From positions 186,001 through 250,000 of the forward strand of contig NZ_BMWB01000006.1 in assembly GCF_014651015.1 (NCBI RefSeq): a DNA stretch of 64,000 nucleotides, read 5' to 3'. The notes under the pieces are model-generated. The model was not told the DNA's origin. It worked only from the letters and a program-made list of their open reading frames with translations, and did no database searches. The translations under genes were made by a program, and so were the position numbers. Positions within the stretch are counted from its first letter, which is position 1. Each line of letters begins with the position of its first letter. The stretch comes from Streptomyces xantholiticus (GTDB lineage Bacteria; Actinomycetota; Actinomycetes; Streptomycetales; Streptomycetaceae). Shown here piece after piece: positions 1 to 8,967 of the stretch.

Positions 1-2465
1 GCCCGGTCCGTGGCGGTCGTCTGCAGCACACGGGCGCTCGGCCCGCCTTCTGTCGCGGGTACGCGGGAGCCCGGGCGGGGTTCGGAGGCGGTGGTGGTGG
101 GAGCCGGGGAGGGCTGCCCGCCGCCCTTCTCCACCAGGGTGAGTCCGGCGGCTGCGGTCTTGAACAGCGGCTGCTTGGAGACCGGGTCCCAGTCGGTGAC
201 GGTCGCCTCGTTCGCGGCGCGCCCCGGTGTCCTGCCGTCCGGGCCCGAGCCGGCGGGAGTGTCCCAGTAGCCGTAGTGGAAGGGCACGAACAGGGCTCCT
301 CGCCGCAGATCGGTGACGCGCAGCCGCCCCCGCAGGGCGCCGCGCGGCGAGGTGACCTCCACGAGGTCCCCCTCCTCGAGGTCCCGCGCGGCGGCGTCGG
401 CCTCTGAGATCTCGACCCACACGTCGGGCGCCGCCGCGTTCAACTGCGGTGTGCGGCCCGTCTTGGTGCGGGTGTGGAAGTGGTAGGCGGTGCGCCCGGT
501 GGTCAGCTGGAAGGGGTGCTCCTGGCTCGGCGCCTCGTGCAGCGGCAGGAACTCGGCAGCCTTGATCATCGCCTTGCCGTCCGGGTTCAGGGAGCGGTAC
601 TCGACGACACCGGCGGACGCGCCGGTCAGCAGGTCCTTGCCGTAGGACTCGCACTCGTCGGGGTGCGCCCATCCGATGCCGTCGGTGTGCAGGCGCGGCG
701 TGCCGTCCGGCGCCTCTTCGGTGCACGGCCACTGGATACCGCTGCCGCCGCGCAGCCTGCCGTACGTCAGACCCGTGTAGTCGCACGGCCGGCCGGCGCT
801 GCAGCGCTTCCACGCCTCGAACGCCGACTCCGGGTCGTGCCAGGGGAGCAGCGGTCCGCCGTCCTTGTCGCGGAAGTCCATGCGCGCCGCGTAGTCCAGG
901 AAGATGTCAAGGTCCGGCCGTGCCTCACCCGGCGGCTCGACCGCCTTGTCCGAGAGGTGGACCGTGCGGTCCGCGTTGGTGAACGTGCCGGTCTTCTCGC
1001 CCCAGGCCGCGGCGGGCAGGACGACGTCCGCGAGTTGTGCGGTCTCGGTCGGGAACAGGTCCTGCACGACCGTGAACAGCCGGTCCTGGGAAAGAATCGA
1101 GCGGATGCGGGTGAGCTCGGGCAGGGAGACGGCCGGGTTGGTGCCGCTGATCCACAGCATGCGGATCGAGCCCTGCTCGGCATAGCGGAACATCTGCATC
1201 GCGTGAGTGGGCGGCGCGTAGTGCGGAATGGTGGTGGGCTCGACGTTCCACACCTTCGCCAGTTCGGCCACGTGGTCGTCGTTCTCCCAGTTGCGGAAGC
1301 CGGGCAGGTCCCCGTTGGCCCCGCATTCACGGGTGTTCTGGGCGGTGGGCTGTCCGTTCATCTGCAGGACGCCGGCGCCCGGCCTGCCGAGCATGCCCCG
1401 GATCAGGTGGAGGTTGTTGATCTGGACGGCGGCCGCCGTGGACTGGTGGGACTGGTAGATGCCCTGCAGCACCGTGGACAGCAGCCGGCCGGTGGTGCCG
1501 ATGACCTCCGCCGCTTGGACGATCAGCCGGGCGGGGACGTCACAGATCGCGGCCGCCCATTCCGCGGTGCAGTTTGCGACCCGGGCGGCCAGTTCCTCGA
1601 AGCCGACCGTATGAGCCTCGATGTACGCGTGGTCGATGCGTTCGTGACGGATTGTCTCGTGCAGCAGGGCGTTGAGCAGGGCCACGTTCGTGCCGATGCG
1701 CGGCGCCAGATGGACCGTCGCCCTGCGGGCCACCTGGGTGGGCCGCGGGTCGACGCACACCAGGCGCGGCGGATCCGCGCCCTCCAGCCGGTCCAGGACA
1801 CGCATCCACTGCACGGGCTGCGTCTCCGCGAGGTTGTGGCCGAACAGTGCGATCACATCGGCGTGGTCGATGTCGTCGAAGCTGCCGGGCTGGCCGTCGC
1901 AGCCGAAGGACTCCTTGAGCGCCTCGGCGGCGGTGGAGGTGCACAGACGGGTGTTGCCGTCGAGGTGGTTCGTCCCGATGCCGGCCCGGGCGAGCACGGC
2001 GAGCGTGTAGTACTCCTCCAGGAACAACTGGCCGGAGGTGTAGAAGCCGATGGAGCCCGGGCCCCGTTCGCCGAGCAGTTCGCGCGAGCGGGAGACGACG
2101 CGGTTCATCGCGGTCTCCCAGTCGGTCTCCACCAGCCGCCCGCCCTCCCGGATCAGCGGTCTGGTCAGCCGGTCGGGCGAGGCGCCTGCCTGCCAGGCGA
2201 AGAGGTCCTTGGGCCCGAGCCTGCCCCGGTTGACCCTGTCGATCGCCCGGCCGCGCACGCCGACCATGCGGCCGTCCCGTACGGCGATGTCCATGGCGTC
2301 CCCGCCCGAGTGAAGAACGGATGCCGTCTGCACCCACCGTTCCACCTCGTCCGCCGTCACCCCGTCGACCAGGTGGGTGTCCACTCGCGTCGGCCACTGC
2401 CCGTGCCGCGCATACGGAGTACGGCCTCCCCAGGGCCGCGCGATCCGGTCCACCCGAGCATCCAC
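1..2465 (-). CDS. molybdopterin oxidoreductase, nitrate reductase-like (C-terminus beyond window)
   Basis: Molybdopterin-dependent oxidoreductase of the NapA/NasA/formate dehydrogenase superfamily, about 821 codons visible; the 3' end lies outside the window. The chosen GTG start has GGGAGG 6 bases upstream. Family landmarks are GNTRLCT (probable Mo-ligating Cys), the long Mo-bisMGD domain and the C-terminal cofactor domain with [10 protein letters not shown] and [11 protein letters not shown]. The usual N-terminal CxxCxxxC 4Fe-4S motif is absent: the corresponding stretch reads [18 protein letters not shown]. Substrate is uncertain; actinobacterial relatives are annotated as nitrate reductase. 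It is transcribed divergently from ctaD across a 239-bp gap. Confidence 0.88.
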   Translation of the reverse strand, partial: MDARVDRIARPWGGRTPYARHGQWPTRVDTHLVDGVTADEVERWVQTASVLHSGGDAMDIAVRDGRMVGVRGRAIDRVNRGRLGPKDLFAWQAGASPDRLTRPLIREGGRLVETDWETAMNRVVSRSRELLGERGPGSIGFYTSGQLFLEEYYTLAVLARAGIGTNHLDGNTRLCTSTAAEALKESFGCDGQPGSFDDIDHADVIALFGHNLAETQPVQWMRVLDRLEGADPPRLVCVDPRPTQVARRATVHLAPRIGTNVALLNALLHETIRHERIDHAYIEAHTVGFEELAARVANCTAEWAAAICDVPARLIVQAAEVIGTTGRLLSTVLQGIYQSHQSTAAAVQINNLHLIRGMLGRPGAGVLQMNGQPTAQNTRECGANGDLPGFRNWENDDHVAELAKVWNVEPTTIPHYAPPTHAMQMFRYAEQGSIRMLWISGTNPAVSLPELTRIRSILSQDRLFTVVQDLFPTETAQLADVVLPAAAWGEKTGTFTNADRTVHLSDKAVEPPGEARPDLDIFLDYAARMDFRDKDGGPLLPWHDPESAFEAWKRCSAGRPCDYTGLTYGRLRGGSGIQWPCTEEAPDGTPRLHTDGIGWAHPDECESYGKDLLTGASAGVVEYRSLNPDGKAMIKAAEFLPLHEAPSQEHPFQLTTGRTAYHFHTRTKTGRTPQLNAAAPDVWVEISEADAAARDLEEGDLVEVTSPRGALRGRLRVTDLRRGALFVPFHYGYWDTPAGSGPDGRTPGRAANEATVTDWDPVSKQPLFKTAAAGLTLVEKGGGQPSPAPTTTASEPRPGSRVPATEGGPSARVLQTTATDR

Positions 2466-2704
2466 GTCGTACCTCCCGTGCCATGCGGCCGGTACGGGGC
2501 GTACCGACCGCACAGAAGTACCCGGCATCCCGGAGTCGTAACGCCCGCCCGTGCGCGGCCCGTCACCGCAATGGCGGATGTCGTGAACAACCCGTAAGCG
2601 CCCACACATATACATTGCACCGGTATAGGTCATTGGGGTCTCCGCCTCTGGGTGCATCCGCGCCTGAACCAGAGCAGAAGGCACCCGAACGTACGGGAGT
2701 TCGT

Positions 2705-4465
2705 GTGGCATCTGAGTCAGGTCCTCGCCTCGACGTGGAGTCGGAGGACGCGTACGAGAACGAGCTGCCCCTGCAGCGCAGGGAGCCCGGCAACGTCGTG
2801 ATCAAGTGGCTGACGACCACCGACCACAAGACGATCGGCACGCTGTACATGTCGACATCGTTCGGCTTCTTCCTCATCGGCGGTCTGATGGCGCTCTTCA
2901 TTCGCGCCGAGCTGGCCCGGCCGGGCATCCAGATCATGTCGAACGAGCAGTACAACCAGTCGTTCACGATGCACGGCACCGTCATGCTGCTGATGTTCGC
3001 GACGCCGCTGTTCGCCGGATTCGCGAACTGGATCATGCCGCTGCAGATCGGCGCGCCCGATGTGGCGTTCCCACGGCTGAACATGTTCGCGTACTGGCTG
3101 TACCTCTTCGGCTCGCTGATCGCGGTGGCCGGCTTCCTCACCCCCCAGGGTGCGGCCGACTTCGGCTGGTTCGCCTACAATCCGCTGTCGAACATCGAGC
3201 ACACGCCAGGCATCGGCGGCGACATGTGGATCATGGGTCTGGCCTTCTCCGGCTTCGGCACGATCCTCGGCTCGGTCAACTTCATCACCACGATCATCTG
3301 CATGCGCGCTCCCGGCATGACGATGTTCCGGATGCCGATGTTCACCTGGACCATCCTGCTGACCGGTGTGCTGGTCCTGCTGGCCTTCCCGGTACTGGCG
3401 GCCGCGCTGCTCGGGCTGGAGGCGGACCGCAAGTTCGGCGCCCACATCTTCGACTCGGCGAACGGCGGCGCGATCCTGTGGCAGCACCTCTTCTGGTTCT
3501 TCGGCCATCCGGAGGTGTACATCATCGCCCTGCCGTTCTTCGGCATCGTCTCTGAGATCATCCCGGTCTTCTCCCGCAAGCCGCTGTTCGGTTACATCGG
3601 TCTGGTGGGCGCGACGATCGCGATCGCCGGTCTGTCCGTGACGGTGTGGGCGCACCACATGTTCGTCACCGGAGCAGTGCTGCTGCCGTTCTTCTCCTTC
3701 ATGACGTTCCTCATCGCCGTACCGACCGGTGTGAAGTTCTTCAACTGGATCGGAACGATGTGGAAGGGGACTTTGTCGTTCGAGACTCCGATGCTCTGGG
3801 CGATCGGGTTCCTCGTGACGTTCCTCTTCGGCGGTCTGACGGGCATCATCCTGGCCTCACCGCCGCTGGACTTCCACGTCTCCGACTCGTACTTCGTCGT
3901 CGCGCACTTCCACTACGTCGTCTTCGGCACCGTGGTGTTCGCGATGTTCGCCGGATTCCACTTCTGGTGGCCGAAGTTCACGGGCAAGATGCTGGACGAG
4001 CGGCTCGGCAAGATCACCTTCTGGACGCTGTTCATCGGCTTCCACGGCACGTTCCTGGTGCAGCACTGGCTGGGCGCGGAGGGCATGCCCCGCCGCTACG
4101 CGGACTACCTCGACGTCGACGGCTTCACCGCGCTGAACACGGTCTCGACGATCGCCTCGTTCCTGCTCGGTCTGTCGATGCTGCCCTTCCTGTACAACGT
4201 CTGGAAGACGGCGAAGTACGGCAGGAAGCTCGAGGTCGACGACCCGTGGGGCTACGGCCGTTCGCTCGAGTGGGCCACGTCCTGCCCGCCCCCGCGGCAC
4301 AACTTCACCACGCTGCCGCGCATCCGCAGCGAGTCCCCGGCGTTCGACCTGCACCACCCGGGCATCGCGACCCTGGACGAGGTCACGGACGCGGGCCGGC
4401 GGGACGTCTACGAGCCGGGCCGGGGGGTCGCCCCGCCACTCGGCGAGGACAAGGACGGCAGGTGA
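2705..4465 (+). CDS. ctaD: cytochrome c oxidase subunit I
   Basis: Catalytic subunit of aa3-type cytochrome c oxidase, 586 aa, inner-membrane heme-copper protein that reduces O2 and pumps protons. The sequence shows the heme a ligand region (FTMHGTVM), the CuB/Tyr-His motif (GHPEVY), the two CuB histidines (WAHHMF) and the heme ligands HFHYVVFG, with about 12 membrane segments. GTG 2705 was chosen because GGGAG lies 5 bases upstream and the length matches family norms; the frame is open further upstream but that part is low-complexity and not homologous. No subunit II, III or assembly gene is adjacent, so this is probably a second, isolated ctaD copy. The stop overlaps the next gene. Confidence 0.96.
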   Translation: MASESGPRLDVESEDAYENELPLQRREPGNVVIKWLTTTDHKTIGTLYMSTSFGFFLIGGLMALFIRAELARPGIQIMSNEQYNQSFTMHGTVMLLMFATPLFAGFANWIMPLQIGAPDVAFPRLNMFAYWLYLFGSLIAVAGFLTPQGAADFGWFAYNPLSNIEHTPGIGGDMWIMGLAFSGFGTILGSVNFITTIICMRAPGMTMFRMPMFTWTILLTGVLVLLAFPVLAAALLGLEADRKFGAHIFDSANGGAILWQHLFWFFGHPEVYIIALPFFGIVSEIIPVFSRKPLFGYIGLVGATIAIAGLSVTVWAHHMFVTGAVLLPFFSFMTFLIAVPTGVKFFNWIGTMWKGTLSFETPMLWAIGFLVTFLFGGLTGIILASPPLDFHVSDSYFVVAHFHYVVFGTVVFAMFAGFHFWWPKFTGKMLDERLGKITFWTLFIGFHGTFLVQHWLGAEGMPRRYADYLDVDGFTALNTVSTIASFLLGLSMLPFLYNVWKTAKYGRKLEVDDPWGYGRSLEWATSCPPPRHNFTTLPRIRSESPAFDLHHPGIATLDEVTDAGRRDVYEPGRGVAPPLGEDKDGR

Positions 4466-4824
4466 GGGGGCCGGTGCGGCAGCCCGAGCCGGACGTCGCC
4501 GCGGGGATCGCCCGGCTCGAGGGCTATCTGCTCGCGCAGAGCAAGGTGCAGGAGGCCGAGCGGGAGGCGGAGGCGTTCGCCGGCCGGATGCCGTGGCTGA
4601 CCACCGCGCAGCGCGAGGAGGTCGTCCGCGTCTACACCCAGGACCGCATCGCGCTGTCCCGGCAGGTCCTGGAGGCCCTTGTGTCGCGGGCGCACGAGCT
4701 GCGGGCGGAGTACACCGCGCGTTACGAGGAGCTCAGGCGCCGGCTGCTCTGCGCGAGCGTCGCGGCACTGCTCGGGTCGACGGCCCTGTGCGTGCTCGCG
4801 GGGCTGCTGGCCGCGCGGCGCTGA
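4462..4824 (+). CDS. small tail-anchored membrane protein following ctaD
   Basis: About 120 aa, function not recognised. It is a mostly helical, charged cytoplasmic segment (repeated Glu/Arg, for example [12 protein letters not shown]) followed by one C-terminal hydrophobic segment near residues 95-118 and a short basic tail. GTG 4462 overlaps the ctaD stop by 4 bases (GTGA) with AAGGA 6 bases upstream, which implies translational coupling; GTG 4474 is an alternative start. Co-translation with oxidase subunit I suggests a role near that complex, but this is inference from position only. Confidence 0.65.
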   Translation: MRGPVRQPEPDVAAGIARLEGYLLAQSKVQEAEREAEAFAGRMPWLTTAQREEVVRVYTQDRIALSRQVLEALVSRAHELRAEYTARYEELRRRLLCASVAALLGSTALCVLAGLLAARR

Positions 4825-4867
4825 CACGGGCCGAAGGATTTGCCGCCACCGGCGCGATACTTGTGGG

Positions 4868-5749
4868 ATGAACAGGTCGGTGCGCCGGATCCCGAACGTG
4901 CGTCGGCAACTGGGCAGCAGTCTCTTCGCCCGGGTCGCCGGCCCCTCGGGGGCCGAGACCCGTGCCCGCATCCATGACACACCGGGACCGCGCTGGTTCG
5001 GGCCCGACCGGCCGATCCGTACCGTCCACGGCGACGCCTCCATGTTCATCGGCGGGCTGAGCGCCCTGCTGCTTCAGTCGCTGCATCCGCTGGCCATGGC
5101 CGCCGTCGCGGCGCACTCCGGTTACCGCGGCGACCCCTGGGGGCGGCTGCAGCGCACCAGCACGTTCCTCGCGGTGACGACGTACGGCACCGCGGACGAC
5201 GCGCGGGACGCGGTGGAGTCGGTGCGGGCCGTCCACGGGCGGGTGGCGGGCAGGACCGCTTCGGGCGAGCCGTACCGTGCCTCGGACCCGCATCTCCTCG
5301 GGTGGGTGCACGTCGCGGAGGTCCACAGCTTCCTCCGCGCCCATCAGCGCTACGGAAAGCGGCCGCTGGACGCCGCCGGCTGCGACGGGTACGTGGCCGA
5401 CACGGCGTGCGTCGCCGAGGCCCTCGGGGTGATCGACCCGCCGCGCGACCGTGCCGGGCTGGCCGCGCGGCTCGCCGCCTACCGCCCGGAACTCCGGGCT
5501 TCGCGCGAGGCCCGCGAGGCCGCCCGCTTCATGCTCGTGCACCCGCCGCTGCCGTGGGCCGCCCGCCCGCCGTACGCCCTCCTGGCCGCGAACGCCGTCG
5601 CGCTGCTGCCGCCCTGGGCGAGGGAGCCGCTCGGTCTGCCGTACGCACCGGCGCTCGAGCGGCGCTGCGTACTCCCGACCGGGACCGCGCTGACCGGCAC
5701 CATCCGATGGGCCATGGCAGCCCCTCGCCCGAACTCCGAAGACGCCTGA
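4868..5749 (+). CDS. MpaB-family (DUF2236) oxygenase
   Basis: 293 aa. Matches the oxygenase MpaB / DUF2236 family, which includes latex-clearing rubber oxygenase and fungal MpaB. Family features visible are the early GDASMFIGGLSALLLQSLHP block, YRGDPWGRLQRT, and the helix HVAEVHSFLRAHQRYG carrying the conserved histidines thought to ligate heme or metal. No signal peptide. ATG 4868 gives the expected N-terminus. The substrate of bacterial members such as this one is unknown. It stands alone between the ctaD unit and a phosphatase gene on the same strand. Confidence 0.88.
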   Translation: MNRSVRRIPNVRRQLGSSLFARVAGPSGAETRARIHDTPGPRWFGPDRPIRTVHGDASMFIGGLSALLLQSLHPLAMAAVAAHSGYRGDPWGRLQRTSTFLAVTTYGTADDARDAVESVRAVHGRVAGRTASGEPYRASDPHLLGWVHVAEVHSFLRAHQRYGKRPLDAAGCDGYVADTACVAEALGVIDPPRDRAGLAARLAAYRPELRASREAREAARFMLVHPPLPWAARPPYALLAANAVALLPPWAREPLGLPYAPALERRCVLPTGTALTGTIRWAMAAPRPNSEDA

Positions 5750-5893
5750 CCGGGGCGGGGATGCACCCCGCGCGGCCCCCGGCCGTCGGAAATAGAATGA
5801 ACGCGGGCCGGAAGGGCCCAGCCGGGCCGGGTTCCGCCGTGCGCCGCACGGGCACCGGGCCGGTCGACCTTCGGACGCAGTTCGGGGAGGTCC

Positions 5894-6718
5894 ATGACCC
5901 GGCGTCGTCCCCTGCGATCGGCAACCGCGGACGAGATGCTGGTCACGCTCGGGCGGCTCACCGACCGCGCGCGACAGGGCGCTGAGCGGCAGAAGGCCCG
6001 GGTCGAACTGGCCGAGGCACTGCAGCGGTCGATGCTCCCGGCCGGACTCCCCTTCGTGCCGGGCCTACGGGTCGCCGCCCGGTACCTACCGGCCAGGAAC
6101 GGTCTGGACATCGGCGGCGACTGGTACGACGGCTTCGTCCTCCCCGACGGCTCCCTGGGCTTCTCGATAGGTGACGTGCAGGGCCACGACGTGGAGGCCG
6201 CCGCCTTCATGGGGCAGGTCCGCATCGGGCTGCGTGCGGTCGCGACAGCCACCACCGACCCGGGCGAGGTGCTTGGCCGTGCCAACGAGCTGCTGCTCTC
6301 CGTGAACCAGGGGCTCTTCGCCACCTGCAGCTTCCTGCGGTACGACCCGGTCGCCAGTGAGCTCCAGAGCGCCCGGGCGGGCCATGTCCCGGCCGTCTGG
6401 GCGACGATAGACGGACAGGGCGGGGTCGTCGAGGACGAGGCGGGCGTGCCGCTCGGCATTCTGCCCGGCGAGGTGTATCCGGTGGCGACTCGGCGCCTGT
6501 CCACCGGTGGCGCGTTCGTGCTGGTCACCGACGGTGTTGTGGAAGGTCCCTCGTTTCCCGTCGAGGCCGGCCTGGAAGCGGTGGCCGCTCTGGTCCTCTC
6601 CGCGGCCCGCCGGGGGACGGAGGCCGGAGAGCTGGCCGCGCAGGTGATGGGCACCACGGCGCTGACCGATCACACGGACGACGCAGCGGTCCTCGTTCTG
6701 CTCCACAACACTGCGTAG
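5894..6718 (+). CDS. SpoIIE-type PP2C serine phosphatase
   Basis: 274 aa consisting of a short N-terminal helix and one PP2C/SpoIIE phosphatase domain (about residues 35-272). Metal-binding motifs are visible: IGGDWYDGF, SIGDVQGHDVEAA, LVTDGVVEG and the terminal TDDAAVLVL. Such proteins dephosphorylate anti-sigma-factor antagonists in partner-switching pathways. ATG 5894 has GGGGAGG 4 bases upstream. It lacks the PAS and GAF sensor domains of the other two SpoIIE proteins in this window, so input must come from a partner or its N-terminal helix. No antagonist or anti-sigma gene is adjacent. Confidence 0.93.
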   Translation: MTRRRPLRSATADEMLVTLGRLTDRARQGAERQKARVELAEALQRSMLPAGLPFVPGLRVAARYLPARNGLDIGGDWYDGFVLPDGSLGFSIGDVQGHDVEAAAFMGQVRIGLRAVATATTDPGEVLGRANELLLSVNQGLFATCSFLRYDPVASELQSARAGHVPAVWATIDGQGGVVEDEAGVPLGILPGEVYPVATRRLSTGGAFVLVTDGVVEGPSFPVEAGLEAVAALVLSAARRGTEAGELAAQVMGTTALTDHTDDAAVLVLLHNTA

Positions 6719-6803
6719 CCGCCGGGTCCCGCGCGGAGCGGCTCCCGGCAAGTTCCCGGCGCTGACAGCGCGTGTCAGGAAGACGCGGCGACGAGGACGC
6801 TGT

Positions 6804-7814
6804 GTGATGACGTGCGTGGTCCGCAGCGAACAAGCCCTACGCCCCGCCGCAGCACTGCTGCGTATCCTCGCCGTCGCCGGTGCCTACCTGGTCGGCGCGC
6901 GAATCGGCCTGCTCCAGCAACTGGTGATCGAGGGGGCGGTCGTCACGCCTCTGTGGCCGCCCACGGGCATCGCCCTGAGCTGTCTGCTGTGGGCCGGGGC
7001 CGGGGTGTGGCCCGGCATCGCGCTCGGCGCGCTCCTCACCATCGCCACGATCGACTCGGTCGACCCCGCGGCCGTCGGCATCCTGGCCGGCAACACGCTG
7101 GCCCCGCTGGCGGCGTATCTGATGCTTCGGTGGATCGGCTTCCACACCCGGCTCGACCGGCTCCGGGACGGACTGGCGCTGGTGTTCCTTGGTGCGCTGG
7201 GCGGGATGCTCGTCAGCGCGACGCTCGGCGCCGGGACGTTGGTGCTGAGCGGCTCGCTGTCGCTCGGCGAGTTCTGGCCGGTGTGGTCCGCGTGGTGGGT
7301 CGGGGACGCGATGGGTGTCCTCGTGATCACCCCGCTGTTGTTGGTGCTGCGCCGGGCCCGACTCCCCCGCGACACTCGGGCGTGGTGGTGGACGGAGGCG
7401 GTGGCGCTCTGTGTGACGTCGGTGGCCGTGGTGCTGGTGGCCACCCGGGTCGATCTGTCGCTGCTGTTCCTGGTGTTCCCGGTGCTGATCTGGGCGGCTC
7501 TGCGGTTCCAGTTGCCCGGCTCCGCGCCGTGCGCGGTGCTGATCTCGGTGCTGGCGATCTCGGCGGCGACCGAGGGCTACGGCGCCTTCGCCGGTCGCTC
7601 CATGCTGGAGGTCATGGTCATACTGCAGGCCCTCAATGGCTGTGCGGCACTGACGGGGCTGCTGCTGGCGGCGATCGTCTCCGAGCAGATCGCCGTCCGC
7701 CGAAAGGTCGAGGAGGCCTGCTGGGCCCTCGCCGATGTCGTGGACCAACTCGCGCCGGGCGAGACGGCGCATCTGTGGCCGCCGCCCGAGCGCGAGATGC
7801 GCCAGGACCGGTAG
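6804..7814 (+). CDS. MASE1-domain integral membrane protein
   Basis: 336 aa, about 8 transmembrane segments through residue 300, then a short cytoplasmic tail. The motif LWPPTGIALSCLLWAG and the WWVGDAMGVLVITPLLL block are typical of the MASE1 sensory membrane domain. Most MASE1 proteins carry a C-terminal kinase, cyclase or phosphatase; here the domain stands alone, ending in a short charged helix. It follows the SpoIIE phosphatase gene on the same strand (85-bp gap), so the pair may act as a split membrane sensor plus phosphatase (inference). GTG 6804 and ATG 6807 are both possible starts. Confidence 0.87.
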   Translation: MMTCVVRSEQALRPAAALLRILAVAGAYLVGARIGLLQQLVIEGAVVTPLWPPTGIALSCLLWAGAGVWPGIALGALLTIATIDSVDPAAVGILAGNTLAPLAAYLMLRWIGFHTRLDRLRDGLALVFLGALGGMLVSATLGAGTLVLSGSLSLGEFWPVWSAWWVGDAMGVLVITPLLLVLRRARLPRDTRAWWWTEAVALCVTSVAVVLVATRVDLSLLFLVFPVLIWAALRFQLPGSAPCAVLISVLAISAATEGYGAFAGRSMLEVMVILQALNGCAALTGLLLAAIVSEQIAVRRKVEEACWALADVVDQLAPGETAHLWPPPEREMRQDR

Positions 7815-7824
7815 CCACGCTTTG

Positions 7825-7847
7825 TTAATGGCATTCATTTTCATGTA
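7825..7847 (+). promoter_or_regulatory. Zur box upstream of rpmF
   Basis: The segment TTAATGGCATTCATTTTCAT resembles actinobacterial Zur (zinc uptake regulator) operators, read on the other strand as ATGAAAATGaatgcCATT. It lies about 40 bp upstream of the start of a cysteine-free L32 gene, a classic Zur target in Streptomyces and mycobacteria. Similarity is judged by eye. Confidence 0.72.
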
Positions 7848-7884
7848 GCGTCTCCTCGCTCACCCCGACCCGAGGAGGACAACG

Positions 7885-8055
7885 ATGGCCGTTCCCAAGC
7901 GGAAGATGTCTCGCAGCAACACCCGGCACCGCCGCGCCCAGTGGAGGGCCACGACGGCCCAGCTCGTACCGGTGACGGTCGACGGCTCGACCCTGATGGT
8001 CCCGCAGCGGCTGGTCAGGGCCTACGAACGCGGACTGCTGCGGCCCGAGGACTGA
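7885..8055 (+). CDS. rpmF: 50S ribosomal protein L32, cysteine-free (zinc-independent) paralogue
   Basis: 56 aa; the N-terminus [20 protein letters not shown] is diagnostic for bacterial L32. Standard L32 carries two CxxC pairs binding zinc; this copy has no cysteine, so it is the C-minus type made under zinc starvation to replace the zinc-binding paralogue and release zinc from ribosomes. ATG 7885 is preceded by CGAGGAGG. A Zur-like operator lies just upstream and a long hairpin just downstream, so it is a monocistronic, zinc-responsive unit. Confidence 0.96.
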   Translation: MAVPKRKMSRSNTRHRRAQWRATTAQLVPVTVDGSTLMVPQRLVRAYERGLLRPED

Positions 8056-8082
8056 GACGGCGGCACCGCCGTGGAGACGGCG

Positions 8083-8116
8083 CCACCCCCGAGCGGCTGA
8101 ACGCGCTCGGGGGTGG
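8083..8116. terminator. bidirectional hairpin terminator
   Basis: A 13-bp perfect stem (8083-8095 pairs with 8104-8116) with an 8-base loop sits between the convergent rpmF and transglycosylase genes. Confidence 0.75.
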
Positions 8117-8152
8117 TGATGTGCGGGTCGTGTCCGCGTTTCGCCGGGTGGA

Positions 8153-8674
8153 TCAGTAGGCGGAGTCGACGTTGTCGATGGAGCCGTACTTGTCGGCGGC
8201 GTAGTTCGCGGCCGCGGTGATGTTGGCGACCGGGTCGGTCAGGTCGTCCGGGGTGCCGGGGACGTGGTACGCGTCGAAGGTCGGCTGGATGACCTGCAGC
8301 AGACCCTTGGACGGCGTGCCGTTCTGCGCGTTGACGTCCCAGTTGTTCTGGGCGTTCGGGTTTCCGCTCGACTCTCGCATGATGTTGCGGTGCAGGCCCT
8401 CGTAGGTGCCGGGTATGCCCTCGGCCTTCATGATGTCGAGCGCCTCCTTGATCCAGCCGTCCAGGTTGTCGGCGTAGACCTTCTTGGCCTTCTTCGGCTT
8501 GTCCGCCTTCTTCGCGGCCGGCGCCTCGGAAGAGACCGAGGCCGCCGCGGCCGGGGCGGCGTGAGCGGGGGAAGGGGCCAGGGTCAGGGCCAGTGCCGCG
8601 GCACCCGCGGTGGCCAGGCCGGTGAACGACAGCTTGCGGAAACGGGCGGTGCTGGACTGGGTGAAGGCGGTCAT
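8153..8674 (-). CDS. secreted transglycosylase (SLT-type, Rpf-like)
   Basis: 173 aa. An N-terminal signal peptide (basic start, hydrophobic stretch to APSPAHA around residue 40) is followed by a Lys/Ala-rich linker and a C-terminal SLT transglycosylase domain with the catalytic-Glu motif MRESSGNPNAQN and the GTPSKGLLQVIQPTFDAY block. It should cleave peptidoglycan glycan strands outside the cell. Start ATG 8674. The roughly 290-bp upstream region contains several GC-rich hairpins (for example a 7-bp stem at 8732-8747), suggesting a structured leader, but I could not match it to a known riboswitch. Confidence 0.92.
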   Translation of the reverse strand: MTAFTQSSTARFRKLSFTGLATAGAAALALTLAPSPAHAAPAAAASVSSEAPAAKKADKPKKAKKVYADNLDGWIKEALDIMKAEGIPGTYEGLHRNIMRESSGNPNAQNNWDVNAQNGTPSKGLLQVIQPTFDAYHVPGTPDDLTDPVANITAAANYAADKYGSIDNVDSAY

Positions 8675-8967
8675 ACGGAAGGAATCTCCAAGGTGGGACG
8701 TCGGGGGACCGACCAGGTGCGGTTCGGCGGGCGGCGGAGACATCTCCGCGTGGGCCCGGCGCGGTCGGGGCGGGCGGAGATCCGCCCTGTCCGGCACGTG
8801 CTCTCCGGGACGTCAGCAATGGTTAGAGGCAGCCGAGGCAGCTGGCAAGAATGTGACCTACTACCCGACTACAGAGGAATGCCGGACTCGCCCAACGATG
8901 CCCACTCGTCATGGGGTGCGGTTTCCACTACCCCGCTTAGGACGTGATCTGGCCCCTATGCGCGGTG

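Noticed and set aside
474..2597. 707-codon open frame on the plus strand
   Set aside because: Antisense to the molybdopterin oxidoreductase; composition is Arg/Val/Gly-rich with no homology pattern. Long antisense frames are expected at this GC content.
8675..8900. Possible c-di-AMP (ydaO) riboswitch in the leader of the transglycosylase gene
   Set aside because: Such riboswitches occur before Rpf-type genes in Streptomyces and the leader is hairpin-rich, but the conserved GGGGTGAATC-like and flanking blocks were not found. A covariance-model search would decide.
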